NCBI GenBank assembly: GCA_002493755.1
Contig: DKZT01000043.1
Location: 1 to 44,159, forward strand
Source of the DNA: Ruminococcaceae bacterium UBA7067
Lineage (GTDB): Bacteria > Bacillota > Clostridia > Oscillospirales > Acutalibacteraceae
DNA: 44,159 bases
Reading direction: 5' to 3'
How positions within the stretch are numbered: the stretch's first letter is position 1; each line of letters opens with the position of its first letter. The translations under genes and the position numbers were made by a program. The notes below the pieces were generated by a model. The model was not told the origin of the DNA. It searched no databases and saw only the letters and a program-made list of their open reading frames with translations. This document shows positions 32,870 to 40,592 of the stretch, one piece after another.

Positions 32870-33877
32870 CTATTCCTCCAGCAATTTTATTGTAGCGGCG
32901 GCTTTTTCCTTTATTCTGTCCCTGAGCCTTTGCGGAGCTATTATTTTTACGCGGTCGCAATACTGAAACAGCCAGTCGATAAGACCGTCGCTGTAAAACA
33001 CTGTGGTTTTTAAGCTGAATTGTCCGTCAGCGGAATCAACGGTTATCGAGTCAATACCGAATTTGTCAGCCATAACGTCAAGCAAGGTGTTGTCGCAGAT
33101 AAGCTCAAGCTCCGTTTCCTCGCCGTTATACATCATAATGTTTTTTCTTATGTATTCTGTCGTGTCAAAGGGAGAATCGTTACCGCAAATATCGCTGTAT
33201 GGTCTTGCTTCGCTTTCGGTTGTTTTAATCATCTTTATCTTGTCAAGCCGATAATTGCTTAAGTTGTCATACTTGTCATAATTGCCGACAAGATAATACT
33301 TGTCGTTTGCCCACACAAGCGCATAGGGACTAATCACAAAATGCCGCTGTTTTTCAAGCTTTGGCTTGCCGACAGTTGCTGAATATTTGTAATAGTCAAA
33401 CTCAACCTGCCGTTTTGCGGCAATCGCTCTGTTTATCTCGTCAATAACATAGTATATCTGCTCGTTTTGCGATTTAATGCATTCGTGGGGCGACAGCTGA
33501 GATAAAATCTCCTCACGCTGATAACGACTCATAAATTTCAGCAGCTTATCCCTCAGCTCTACCGTCTTTTTCTCAGTTATAAACGGAGCGGAGGTCACGG
33601 CGTCAACCATCACCCGCACCTCAGAGCTTTGAAATACTCGCTCGCCGAGGAAATATCCGTCATTGCTCGACTTTGCACGAACAATATCATAGCCGTACAT
33701 AATCAGAGCAGTGATGTCATCATAAACCGCTTTTCTGCCGCAGCTTATGCCTTTTTGAGCGAGGTGCTTTATAATAGCGTTTGAGTTTGCACAGTGGTCA
33801 GCGTCGGTGTTGTCACGCAGATATTCAAGTATATATTCGCATCTGACCCTTTTCAGAAGCGTTTCGTTGTCAGCCAT
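32870..33877 (-). CDS. WYL-domain transcriptional regulator
   Basis: A 335-residue regulator. The N-terminal winged helix-turn-helix (about 1-80) has KHLAQKGISCGRKAVYDDITALIMYG, the DeoR-like pattern. The WYL domain (about 130-230) shows VEFDYYKY, HFVISPYALVWANDKYYLVGNYDKYDNLSNYRLDKI, with the ligand-binding Trp-Tyr-Leu triad as W-A-N-D-K-Y-Y-L-V. The WCX extension closes the protein. An in-frame GTG (33886) is too near the ribosome binding site AGGGG; ATG 33877 is one base after the preceding stop. WYL regulators respond to nucleic acids or nucleotides; here it is the last gene of an oxidoreductase operon. Confidence 0.92.
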   Translation of the reverse strand: MADNETLLKRVRCEYILEYLRDNTDADHCANSNAIIKHLAQKGISCGRKAVYDDITALIMYGYDIVRAKSSNDGYFLGERVFQSSEVRVMVDAVTSAPFITEKKTVELRDKLLKFMSRYQREEILSQLSPHECIKSQNEQIYYVIDEINRAIAAKRQVEFDYYKYSATVGKPKLEKQRHFVISPYALVWANDKYYLVGNYDKYDNLSNYRLDKIKMIKTTESEARPYSDICGNDSPFDTTEYIRKNIMMYNGEETELELICDNTLLDVMADKFGIDSITVDSADGQFSLKTTVFYSDGLIDWLFQYCDRVKIIAPQRLRDRIKEKAAATIKLLEE

Positions 33878-33878
33878 T

Positions 33879-35465
33879 TCATTCACCCCTGATAATTGCC
33901 TCGGCGCATTTTATGCCGTCAACAGCCGCCGATATTATTCCTCCTGCATAGCCTGCACCCTCGCCGCAGGGATATAATCCTCGGCAATTAAGGCTTTGCA
34001 GATTTTCATCTCTGATAATGCGAAGCGGTGCAGAGCTGCGTGTTTCCATTCCCGTCAAAACAGCGTCGGGATGGCTGAAGCCGTGCAGCCTTTCATCAAG
34101 CCTTATAATGCCCTGCTTCAGCGAAGCACTCATATATTCGGGCATAATTCTGTTTAAATCGGCGCCGATCACGCCGGGGCGGTAGCTTGGCTTTATCTCT
34201 CCGAATGCTGTTGTTTTTCTGCCGCATAGGAAATCCTCAACCCTCTGGGCAGGCGCAAAATAGCTTTCGCCGCCGAGAGTGAACGCGGCTTTCTCAAATT
34301 CCCTTTGCAGCTCAATTCCTGCAAGCACACTTTCACTGCCGAAATCATCGCACCCGATGCCGACAAGCAGGGCGGAATTTGAGTTTTCCATATCTCTTGC
34401 AAAGCGGCTCATACCGTTTGTGACAACGGTATCGGGTTCACTTGCCGCAGGAACAACCTCACCGCCCGGACACATACAAAAGGTGTAAACACCTCTGCCG
34501 TTCGGCAGATGAACAGCCAGCTTGTAGTCGGCGGCACCTAAGTGACCCTTTCCTGCAAAGCCGCCGTATTGAGCGCGGTCTATTCTTTCACGCAGATGCT
34601 CTATCCTCACTCCGATTGAAAACGGCTTCTGCTCCATAGCTATGCCCAAATCGTATAGCCTTTTATAGGTATCCCTGCTGCTGTGACCGAGGGCAAGGAT
34701 AACTCTGTCTGTTTGTATTTTTTCGCCCTTATCAGTGATAACGGCATTAACCGCTCCGCCTGAAAGCTCAAAATCCGTGACGGTTGTATTGAATCTGAAG
34801 CAGCCGCCGAGGGCAATTATTTTTTCTCTGAGATTCTTAACTGCTATATGCAGATAATCTGTGCCGACGTGCGGCTTTGCTCTGTATAGAATTTCCTCGG
34901 GTGCTCCTGCCTGAACAAACTCCTCAAGCACCTTTCTCGCTCTTGAGTCCTTAGTGCCTGTGTTAAGCTTACCGTCTGAGAATGCTCCTGCACCGCCCTC
35001 GCCGAACTGTATATTGCTGTTTGCGTCGAGCCTGCCGCCGCTTGAAAAGCAATCGACAGACTTGATTCTATCATCTATCTTTCCGCCGCGTTCAATGATA
35101 ATCGGTGAACAGCCTGCCTGAGCAAGAATAAGTCCTGCGAAAAGTCCGGCAGGGCCTGCGCCGACTATAACGGGTGAATAAGTCGGTTTTTTTGTAAGCT
35201 TCGGCAGCTCATAGCGGTAAGGCTGAGCGACAGCCGCATTTTTGCTTTTGCATTTTGAAAGAGCCTTGCTGTCCGATATATTCAGAGTGACATCAACGGC
35301 GGCGGTGAAATGTACGCTTGACTTCTTTCTCGCGTCTACCGACAGCCTGTGAAGAGTAACGCTTTCAATCGCCTTTCTGTCACAGCGCAGCTCATCGCAT
35401 ACCCGTTTTTGAATTGTGCTGTCGTCATAATCAACAGGCAGCTTTATATTACTTATTCTTATCAT
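33879..35465 (-). CDS. FAD-dependent oxidoreductase, COG2509 type
   Basis: A 528-residue flavoprotein. The FAD-binding dinucleotide motif VIVGAGPAGLFAGLILAQAG (about 99-118), preceded by an N-terminal RNA-binding-like region (1-90), is typical of the COG2509 'FAD-dependent dehydrogenase' group. Late motifs are RPGVIGADLNRIMPEY, GMETRSSAPLRI and the FAD-contact GLYPCGEGAGYAGGIISAAVDGIK. The substrate is unknown. GAGGTG precedes ATG. It overlaps the upstream flavoprotein gene by 17 bases, so the two are translationally coupled. Confidence 0.93.
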   Translation of the reverse strand: MIRISNIKLPVDYDDSTIQKRVCDELRCDRKAIESVTLHRLSVDARKKSSVHFTAAVDVTLNISDSKALSKCKSKNAAVAQPYRYELPKLTKKPTYSPVIVGAGPAGLFAGLILAQAGCSPIIIERGGKIDDRIKSVDCFSSGGRLDANSNIQFGEGGAGAFSDGKLNTGTKDSRARKVLEEFVQAGAPEEILYRAKPHVGTDYLHIAVKNLREKIIALGGCFRFNTTVTDFELSGGAVNAVITDKGEKIQTDRVILALGHSSRDTYKRLYDLGIAMEQKPFSIGVRIEHLRERIDRAQYGGFAGKGHLGAADYKLAVHLPNGRGVYTFCMCPGGEVVPAASEPDTVVTNGMSRFARDMENSNSALLVGIGCDDFGSESVLAGIELQREFEKAAFTLGGESYFAPAQRVEDFLCGRKTTAFGEIKPSYRPGVIGADLNRIMPEYMSASLKQGIIRLDERLHGFSHPDAVLTGMETRSSAPLRIIRDENLQSLNCRGLYPCGEGAGYAGGIISAAVDGIKCAEAIIRGE

Positions 35466-36720
35466 TCAAACACCTCAAAACAGCGCTCCTTGCGCTTATC
35501 TCAGCCGTTGTCCACGCCCACTGCAAATTAAAGCCGCCGCACGGAGCGTCAACATCTAAAACCTCACCTGCAAAATACAGTCCCTGAGCCTTTTTGGAGG
35601 ACATATTTTTCAGGTCTACTTCATCAAGCCTTACTCCGCCGCCGCTCACCTGAGCCTTTGTGAAATCAAAGCTTCGCTTTGAAGTAAGCTTAAACGACTT
35701 AATCTCATTGCAAATCGCTATTATCTCTCGCTTGCTTACATCACTGCACCTGACGGCAGGGGAGAGAGAAGCGGCTCTTTTTATGATAAAGCCTGCGAGC
35801 TTTTTATTCATAATGCCTGTCATTACCTCGTCAAGAGGAATATCGCCGCTTGCAAATACTGCTTTCATAATAAAGCTTTTGAGCTTGTTTATGTTGACAT
35901 CGGGAAGTAAATCAATCGCAATTTCAGGCGGCTTTTCGCCCTTGCTGAAAGCGAGATTTACATAATGAGAGATGTTAAAAACGCATATTCCCGATATACT
36001 GTTCTCGTTAATCTGCAGCTCGCCGCGCTCCGAGGCAACGGTTTCACCGCCTGATTGAAGCTTTATCTCGCAGTCACAGCGAACGCCCTTTATCGGGCGT
36101 AAATCATCGTTTACACTAAGCGGAGTAAGGCTTGGGAACGGCTTTGTTACGGTGTGGCCGAGTGCTTTTGCAAGCTCAAAGCCGCTGCCGTCCGAGCCGA
36201 ACACGGGGGAAGCCGCGCCGCCGCAGGCGATTATTACGCAGTGAGCCGTGTATTCGCCGCTTTGTGTGACGATAATGAATTTGCCGCCGCTTTTCTTAAT
36301 TGAGTTTACCTTTTCGTCCGTTCGCTCGTCAATGCCGTATTTCCTGATATTGTTTCTGAGAATGTCAAGAACAGAGGAGGCGTTGCCGCTTTGCGGATAG
36401 GCTCTGCCTGCGCTGTCTGTTTTTATCATCAGACCCAGCGAGCCGAACAACTCCTTTGTATATTCAAATGAAAGACGCTCCTTAAGCTCGCTTGATAAAG
36501 ACGAGCCGCTTAAGAAATATGATTCTTCCGAGGAAGCAGTGTTTCCGAGGTTGCACCTGCCGTTGCCTGTTGCAAGCAGCTTTCGCCCCGTTTTGCTGTT
36601 GCGTTCAAAAATGACGGTGTTAAGCCTGCCTCGGCTTTCTTTCCCGACAACACAGCCGCACATCAGTCCTGCCGCGCCTCCGCCGATTATTGCAATGTCG
36701 ATTATGCCGTTACTTTTCAC
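35449..36720 (-). CDS. HI0933/YhiN-family flavoprotein
   Basis: A 423-residue FAD-binding protein of the HI0933 (COG2081) group, which is often annotated aminoacetone oxidase by homology. N-terminal AIIGGGAAGLMCGCV, then KLLATGNGRCNLGN, the central HCVIIACGGAASP and the late QVSGGGVRLDEVDLKNMSSKKAQGLYFAGEVLDVDAPCGGFNLQWAW segment, all typical. The start is GTG with TGGTGATAAC before it. The biological reaction is not established. It lies 47 bases after the exporter gene. Confidence 0.93.
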   Translation of the reverse strand: MKSNGIIDIAIIGGGAAGLMCGCVVGKESRGRLNTVIFERNSKTGRKLLATGNGRCNLGNTASSEESYFLSGSSLSSELKERLSFEYTKELFGSLGLMIKTDSAGRAYPQSGNASSVLDILRNNIRKYGIDERTDEKVNSIKKSGGKFIIVTQSGEYTAHCVIIACGGAASPVFGSDGSGFELAKALGHTVTKPFPSLTPLSVNDDLRPIKGVRCDCEIKLQSGGETVASERGELQINENSISGICVFNISHYVNLAFSKGEKPPEIAIDLLPDVNINKLKSFIMKAVFASGDIPLDEVMTGIMNKKLAGFIIKRAASLSPAVRCSDVSKREIIAICNEIKSFKLTSKRSFDFTKAQVSGGGVRLDEVDLKNMSSKKAQGLYFAGEVLDVDAPCGGFNLQWAWTTAEISARSAVLRCLNDKNK

Positions 36721-36767
36721 GTTATCACCACAAAAATAGGGCAGCTGCCGCCGCCCCGTAATTCGTA

Positions 36768-37250
36768 TTATTTTGGAGCAAATATTGCACCGATTGCGCC
36801 GAATAAGCCTGCGCTTGCAAGACCCATAATTAAGCCGGCAAGAACAACTCCGCAGAATACAGCAATCATACTCGACTTAAAGTCCATATCAAGGAAGCTT
36901 GCGGCAAGCGTTCCCGTCCACGCTCCCGTACCGGGAAGAGGGATTCCAACGAAAAGCATAAGAGCCAGAAATAAGCCCTTGCCCGCCTTTTGCTGAAGCT
37001 TTTTGCCGCCCTTTTCGCCCTTTTCAAGACAGAACGTGAAGAATTTGCCTATGAATTTTTTATCACGTCCCCAGAGAAGAACCTTTCTTGCAAAAAGGTA
37101 AATAATGGGCATTGGCAGCATATTGCCGATGATTGCGATGATGTAGGACGGTACAAGGTCAAGACCCATTCCGACAGCATAGGGAATTGCGCCCCTCAGC
37201 TCAATGAGCGGAACCATTGAAATTAAAAACACAATTAAGTAATTTAACAT
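36768..37250 (-). CDS. Small multidrug-export-like membrane protein (COG2426)
   Basis: A 160-residue membrane protein with four to five hydrophobic segments and the family pattern PLIELRGAIPYAVGMG near the N-terminus and VGIPLPGTGAWTGTLAA in the middle, a tandem arrangement seen in the COG2426 'small multi-drug export' and related DedA-like groups. The transported substrate is unknown. An in-frame TTG at 37262 overlaps the ribosome binding site GGAGG; ATG 37250 is the likely start. It leads a four-gene operon with two flavoproteins and a WYL regulator. Confidence 0.88.
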   Translation of the reverse strand: MLNYLIVFLISMVPLIELRGAIPYAVGMGLDLVPSYIIAIIGNMLPMPIIYLFARKVLLWGRDKKFIGKFFTFCLEKGEKGGKKLQQKAGKGLFLALMLFVGIPLPGTGAWTGTLAASFLDMDFKSSMIAVFCGVVLAGLIMGLASAGLFGAIGAIFAPK

Positions 37251-37305
37251 TTTTACCTCCAAATTTTTCGGTTGCTTAAAGCATTTACCTTTAAGCGTTT
37301 ACCTT

Positions 37306-37334
37306 ATTATACTAAGAATATTCAGCTATTGCAA
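37306..37334 (-). promoter_or_regulatory. Promoter of the export-flavoprotein-WYL operon
   Basis: On the minus strand TTGCAA (37334-37329), 17 bases, TATAAT (37311-37306). The leader holds CTTAAAG-N7-CTTTAAG, a short dyad before the ribosome binding site. Confidence 0.85.
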
Positions 37335-37350
37335 GGAAAATTATTGTATA

Positions 37351-37447
37351 GCGCAGCTTGCTGCGCAGAGTGGAGAGTGGAGATGTATGCCTGTAACGAG
37401 TTCGTAGGGAACGGTCATGACCGTTCCTGTTCGCTGCGCCGAATGTG
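37351..37447 (-). repeat. Dispersed modular repeat, copy 2
   Basis: In reverse orientation it matches the centre of copy 1: ACATTCGGC, then the perfect 20-bp palindrome GGAACGGTCATGACCGTTCC (37408-37427), then CCTACGAACTCGTTACAGGCAT and CCACTCTCCACTC. It begins with a small hairpin GCGCAGC-TT-GCTGCGC (37351-37366). It sits between the divergent operon promoters. The AGTTTTGAG end units of copy 1 are absent here. Confidence 0.75.
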
Positions 37448-37519
37448 CGGCAGTTATATTCCCTTGATGAAATCCATCGGTTCGGACTGTGCTTTTAATT
37501 AAGAATAACATACTTTCCT

Positions 37520-37548
37520 TTGACAAATATTAGATTTTGGACTAAAAT
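37520..37548 (+). promoter_or_regulatory. Promoter of the VanZ-like gene
   Basis: TTGACA (37520-37525), 17 bases, TAAAAT (37543-37548); about 25 bases from the GTG start. Confidence 0.88.
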
Positions 37549-37578
37549 CATTTTATAAAATTTGGCTGGTGATGATTT

Positions 37579-38061
37579 GTGCTTAACTTAAGACTAAAAA
37601 AATCCTCGTTGCTTTTTCTGATTTTAACGGTGTTATCCGCTTTGTTTTTTATTTCTAACTCGCTTGTAAGCGGTGATGCTTCAACCTTACAAAGCGGCTT
37701 CTTTGTAAGCCTGGTAGCGAATAATATTCTTCACACAAGCGACCCGAATATTTTATCTGTGCTTACGACAATAGTCAGAAAGCTTGCGCACTTTACCGAA
37801 TTTGCTCTGTTTTTCGGTTTTTTTAATTCGTTTATGATAAGCCACACCGAATACAAGAACCGTGCGTATTACTTTCTTACTTTTTTTCTTATTCTGCTTT
37901 TGCCTTTGATTGACGAAACCGTGCAGTATCTTTCGCCCGGAAGAACGCCGCAGGTGTACGATATTTGGGTGGACGCCGCAGGCGGAATTTTCGGGGTTGT
38001 TATTTCGGGCGTTATTTTTATGCTGGTTTGTAAAAAATTGTTGAAAGATAAAAAAATATGA
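37579..38061 (+). CDS. VanZ-family membrane protein
   Basis: A 160-residue membrane protein of the VanZ family with four hydrophobic segments. The conserved features are the RKLAHFTEFALFFGFF stretch (His-Phe-Glu), IDETVQYLSPGRTPQVYDIWVDAAGG with the D-E-x-x-Q and D-x-x-x-N/D motifs. VanZ of vancomycin clusters gives low-level teicoplanin resistance, but most family members are of unknown function, possibly in lipid or cell-wall handling. Start is GTG behind GGTGAT. It is encoded alone; the next gene has its own promoter. Confidence 0.9.
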   Translation: MLNLRLKKSSLLFLILTVLSALFFISNSLVSGDASTLQSGFFVSLVANNILHTSDPNILSVLTTIVRKLAHFTEFALFFGFFNSFMISHTEYKNRAYYFLTFFLILLLPLIDETVQYLSPGRTPQVYDIWVDAAGGIFGVVISGVIFMLVCKKLLKDKKI

Positions 38062-38116
38062 TGTATACTTAATATGTTGTGTGAATAGCAGTTTTTTTGG
38101 CGGAGTTTTCTCCGCC
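38041..38116 (+). promoter_or_regulatory. Promoter and leader hairpin of the MATE gene
   Basis: TTGAAA (38041-38046), 17 bases, TATACT (38064-38069), inside the end of the VanZ-like gene. The predicted transcript soon folds the hairpin GGCGGAG-TTTT-CTCCGCC (38099-38116), 40 bases before the start codon. The hairpin may end transcripts from the VanZ-like gene, although it is followed by TTAAATTT rather than a clean U-run. Confidence 0.65.
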
Positions 38117-38155
38117 TTAAATTTGTTATGCGGATTTTTTAAGAGGGGGATTATT

Positions 38156-39517
38156 ATGAATAAAGCAAGTCCTGACAAAATGGGCACTGCGCCGATGTTT
38201 AAACTTATTATGTCAATGGCTCTGCCTGCGATGTTTTCAATGGTTATACAGGCGCTTTACAATATTGTTGACAGTATATTTGTGTCGCAGATTAACGAAC
38301 ACGCTCTGACGGCGGTGTCGCTTGCGTTTCCGATTCAGATGCTTATAATTTCGGTTGCAGTCGGAACGGGAGTCGGCATAAACAGCCTTGTATCACGAAA
38401 GCTCGGCGAGGGGGATATAAAACAGGCGAACAGCGTTGCAACGCACGGATTTTTCCTTGGTATTTTATCGTGGCTTGTGTTTGCCGTTGCAGGACTGCTC
38501 ATAACAAAGCCGTTCTTTGCGTTTTATACCGACAACCCTGAAATCTATAATATGGGCGTAAGCTACTTAAGCTGTGTTATGATTTTTTCCTTTGGCTGTT
38601 TTGTTGAGATAAACCTTGAAAAAACTCTTCAGGCAACAGGAAATATGATTCAGCCGATGATATTTATGCTTATCGGCGCTTTGACAAATATCATTCTTGA
38701 TCCGTTGTTTATATTCGGAATCGGGTTTTTCCCGAAGCTCGGTGTGCTGGGAGCTGCCATTGCAACGGTTATCGGACAGATACTGTCGATGATATATGCG
38801 ATTTTTATAGTGTTTTGCAAAAAACACGCAATAAAAATACGCTTCAAGGGCTTTAAGCTAAGCTTATCTATGGTAAAAAGGATTTACGCCGTTGGTGTTC
38901 CGTCTATTGTGATGCAGTCCATAGGCTCTGTTTTGCTCTTGTTTATGAACCAGATACTCGTTGGCTTTTCAACTGCCGCCGTTTCTGTTTTGGGAGTTTA
39001 TTATAAGCTGCAATCCTTTGTATTTATGCCTGTGTTCGGTCTTAATCAGGGTACAATGCCTATTATGGGATATAACTACGGCGCGCGCAATAAAAAGCGG
39101 CTTCTGCTTGCACTGAAATATGCCTGCCTTATTGCTCTTGTTATTATGAGCTTCGGCACGGCGGTATTCTGTCTGTTCCCCGAGCTTTTGCTTTCAATGT
39201 TCTCTCCGACTCAGGAGATGATTGAGATCGGTGTGCCTGCACTTAGGACAATCAGCCTGTGCTTTATTCCTGCTACAATCGGAGTAGTGTTTACAACGCT
39301 GTTTCAGGCTGTCGGCAAGGGAGTACGCAGTCTGCTGTTGTCGGTTCTGCGCCAGCTTGTGGTGATTCTGCCGGTTGCGTACGGCTTCTCCTTTATCGGT
39401 TTGTGGGCAGTCTGGTATGCTTTTCCGATTGCCGAGGGAGTTGCGCTTCTGACTGCGCTATTAATGTATAAGAATTTACTTCACGGTGATTTTAAAAAGC
39501 TTGATAACCGTGAGTGA
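38156..39517 (+). CDS. MATE-family multidrug efflux transporter
   Basis: A 453-residue, 12-segment cation-coupled drug or metabolite exporter. Typical features are PAMFSMVIQALYNIVDSIFVSQ in TM1-2, GVGINSLVSRKLGEGD after TM2, and the internal repeat including LNQGTMPIMGYNYGARN. An upstream ATG (38081) adds 25 residues but lacks a ribosome binding site; AGAGGGGG before ATG 38156 fixes the start. The substrate is unknown. Confidence 0.94.
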   Translation: MNKASPDKMGTAPMFKLIMSMALPAMFSMVIQALYNIVDSIFVSQINEHALTAVSLAFPIQMLIISVAVGTGVGINSLVSRKLGEGDIKQANSVATHGFFLGILSWLVFAVAGLLITKPFFAFYTDNPEIYNMGVSYLSCVMIFSFGCFVEINLEKTLQATGNMIQPMIFMLIGALTNIILDPLFIFGIGFFPKLGVLGAAIATVIGQILSMIYAIFIVFCKKHAIKIRFKGFKLSLSMVKRIYAVGVPSIVMQSIGSVLLLFMNQILVGFSTAAVSVLGVYYKLQSFVFMPVFGLNQGTMPIMGYNYGARNKKRLLLALKYACLIALVIMSFGTAVFCLFPELLLSMFSPTQEMIEIGVPALRTISLCFIPATIGVVFTTLFQAVGKGVRSLLLSVLRQLVVILPVAYGFSFIGLWAVWYAFPIAEGVALLTALLMYKNLLHGDFKKLDNRE

Positions 39518-39577
39518 TAGCATTATTTCCGTATTGCAAACATACAATTTATCAAAAATAATTTGGGATGTGGCAAT

Positions 39578-39982
39578 ATGGGCAATGACGGCTTCAGACA
39601 GGATGAATTTGATTACACCGAGCCTGAGCAGGAGGAGTTTGAGCAGGAATGGCAGACCGTAAAGCAGTATGACGCTATGCCTGTTTCCTTTGACAGTGAG
39701 GATTATGACGGACAGGGCGGAGAGGAAAATGCCGAAAACGCCGAAAACGGCGATGAACACGCTGAACGGGCAAGGAAAAAAAGAAAGCTTACAGGCTTTC
39801 AGCGCACCGTGAAATATCAGCTCATATTCTGTACGCTTGCGGTAATCGGCGTTATAGCCGTAAAATTCATAAGTGCTGATTTATATCAGAGCGTAAGGAG
39901 CTGGTACTATGAACAGCTCAACAGCAGGCTTATGATAACCGATGTTTTTAACACGATAAGCGGTAACGCCGATGAAATTTAA
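39578..39982 (+). CDS. Acidic single-pass protein in the SpoIVFA position, lacking the LytM domain
   Basis: A 134-residue protein with a very acidic, Glu/Asp/Asn-rich N-terminal half (about 1-65), a basic patch (RARKKRKLTGFQRTVKYQ) and one transmembrane segment (about 80-98), then 36 residues ending DVFNTISGNADEI. In clostridia the gene before the SpoIVFB-like M50 protease is normally SpoIVFA, with a similar cytosolic tail and membrane segment but also an extracellular M23/LytM domain. That domain is missing here. The stop overlaps the protease start by 11 bases, so the coupling is kept. An in-frame TTG (39563) is an alternative start. The assignment is based on position. Confidence 0.6.
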   Translation: MGNDGFRQDEFDYTEPEQEEFEQEWQTVKQYDAMPVSFDSEDYDGQGGEENAENAENGDEHAERARKKRKLTGFQRTVKYQLIFCTLAVIGVIAVKFISADLYQSVRSWYYEQLNSRLMITDVFNTISGNADEI

Positions 39983-40592
39983 GCTCTTTAACATACCCGT
40001 TTGCTTAAGCTTTCCGCTTGCCGCTATGCTGTGTATCGTTTTGTGCGTTGACACAAGTATGACGGCGTTTTGCGCATTAATAAATGCTGTACTTCACGAG
40101 CTGGGGCATATAGCCGTGCTTAAGTTTTACGGGTGCAGGATAAAATCAATAACGCTCAGCCTGTTTGATATTAATATCAGGAAAACGGAGTGCGCTTTAT
40201 CTATCAACAGTGAAATTGCCGTTGCGCTGTCCGGCGCGGCGGCTAATATTTTATGCTCGCTTCTGTTCGGGGTGCTTTATTGCTTTTTCGGCTTGTATAT
40301 TCTGAGGATACTCTCGCTTTCCGCTGTGTGTCTTGCCTGCTTTAATCTTCTGCCCGTTGATTCGCTCGACGGCGGCTGTGCGCTTATGCTATTTATGATG
40401 AAGCGTATGGATTTGAATAAAGCCTCAATGATATTAAACATAATTTCTGCGCTTGTTCTTATTCCGATGGCTGTGTGCGGAATAATTTTACTGCTTGTTT
40501 CAAAATATAATTTTACTTTGCTGTTTACAAGCTGCTATTTGACAGGTATTATATTAATTAAGAAGAAACGGATAACGGAGATGATAAAATGA
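39972..40592 (+). CDS. M50 site-2 protease (SpoIVFB-like)
   Basis: A 206-residue intramembrane zinc metalloprotease. The zinc motif HELGH is at 42-46 and the second motif NLLPVDSLDGG at about 125-135 provides the third ligand; about six hydrophobic segments surround them. It resembles SpoIVFB, which activates the late mother-cell sigma factor, without the C-terminal CBS domain of some family members. It overlaps the SpoIVFA-position gene and shares ATGA with the following radical-SAM gene. Activity depends on its partner, which here is shortened. Confidence 0.9.
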   Translation: MKFKLFNIPVCLSFPLAAMLCIVLCVDTSMTAFCALINAVLHELGHIAVLKFYGCRIKSITLSLFDINIRKTECALSINSEIAVALSGAAANILCSLLFGVLYCFFGLYILRILSLSAVCLACFNLLPVDSLDGGCALMLFMMKRMDLNKASMILNIISALVLIPMAVCGIILLLVSKYNFTLLFTSCYLTGIILIKKKRITEMIK

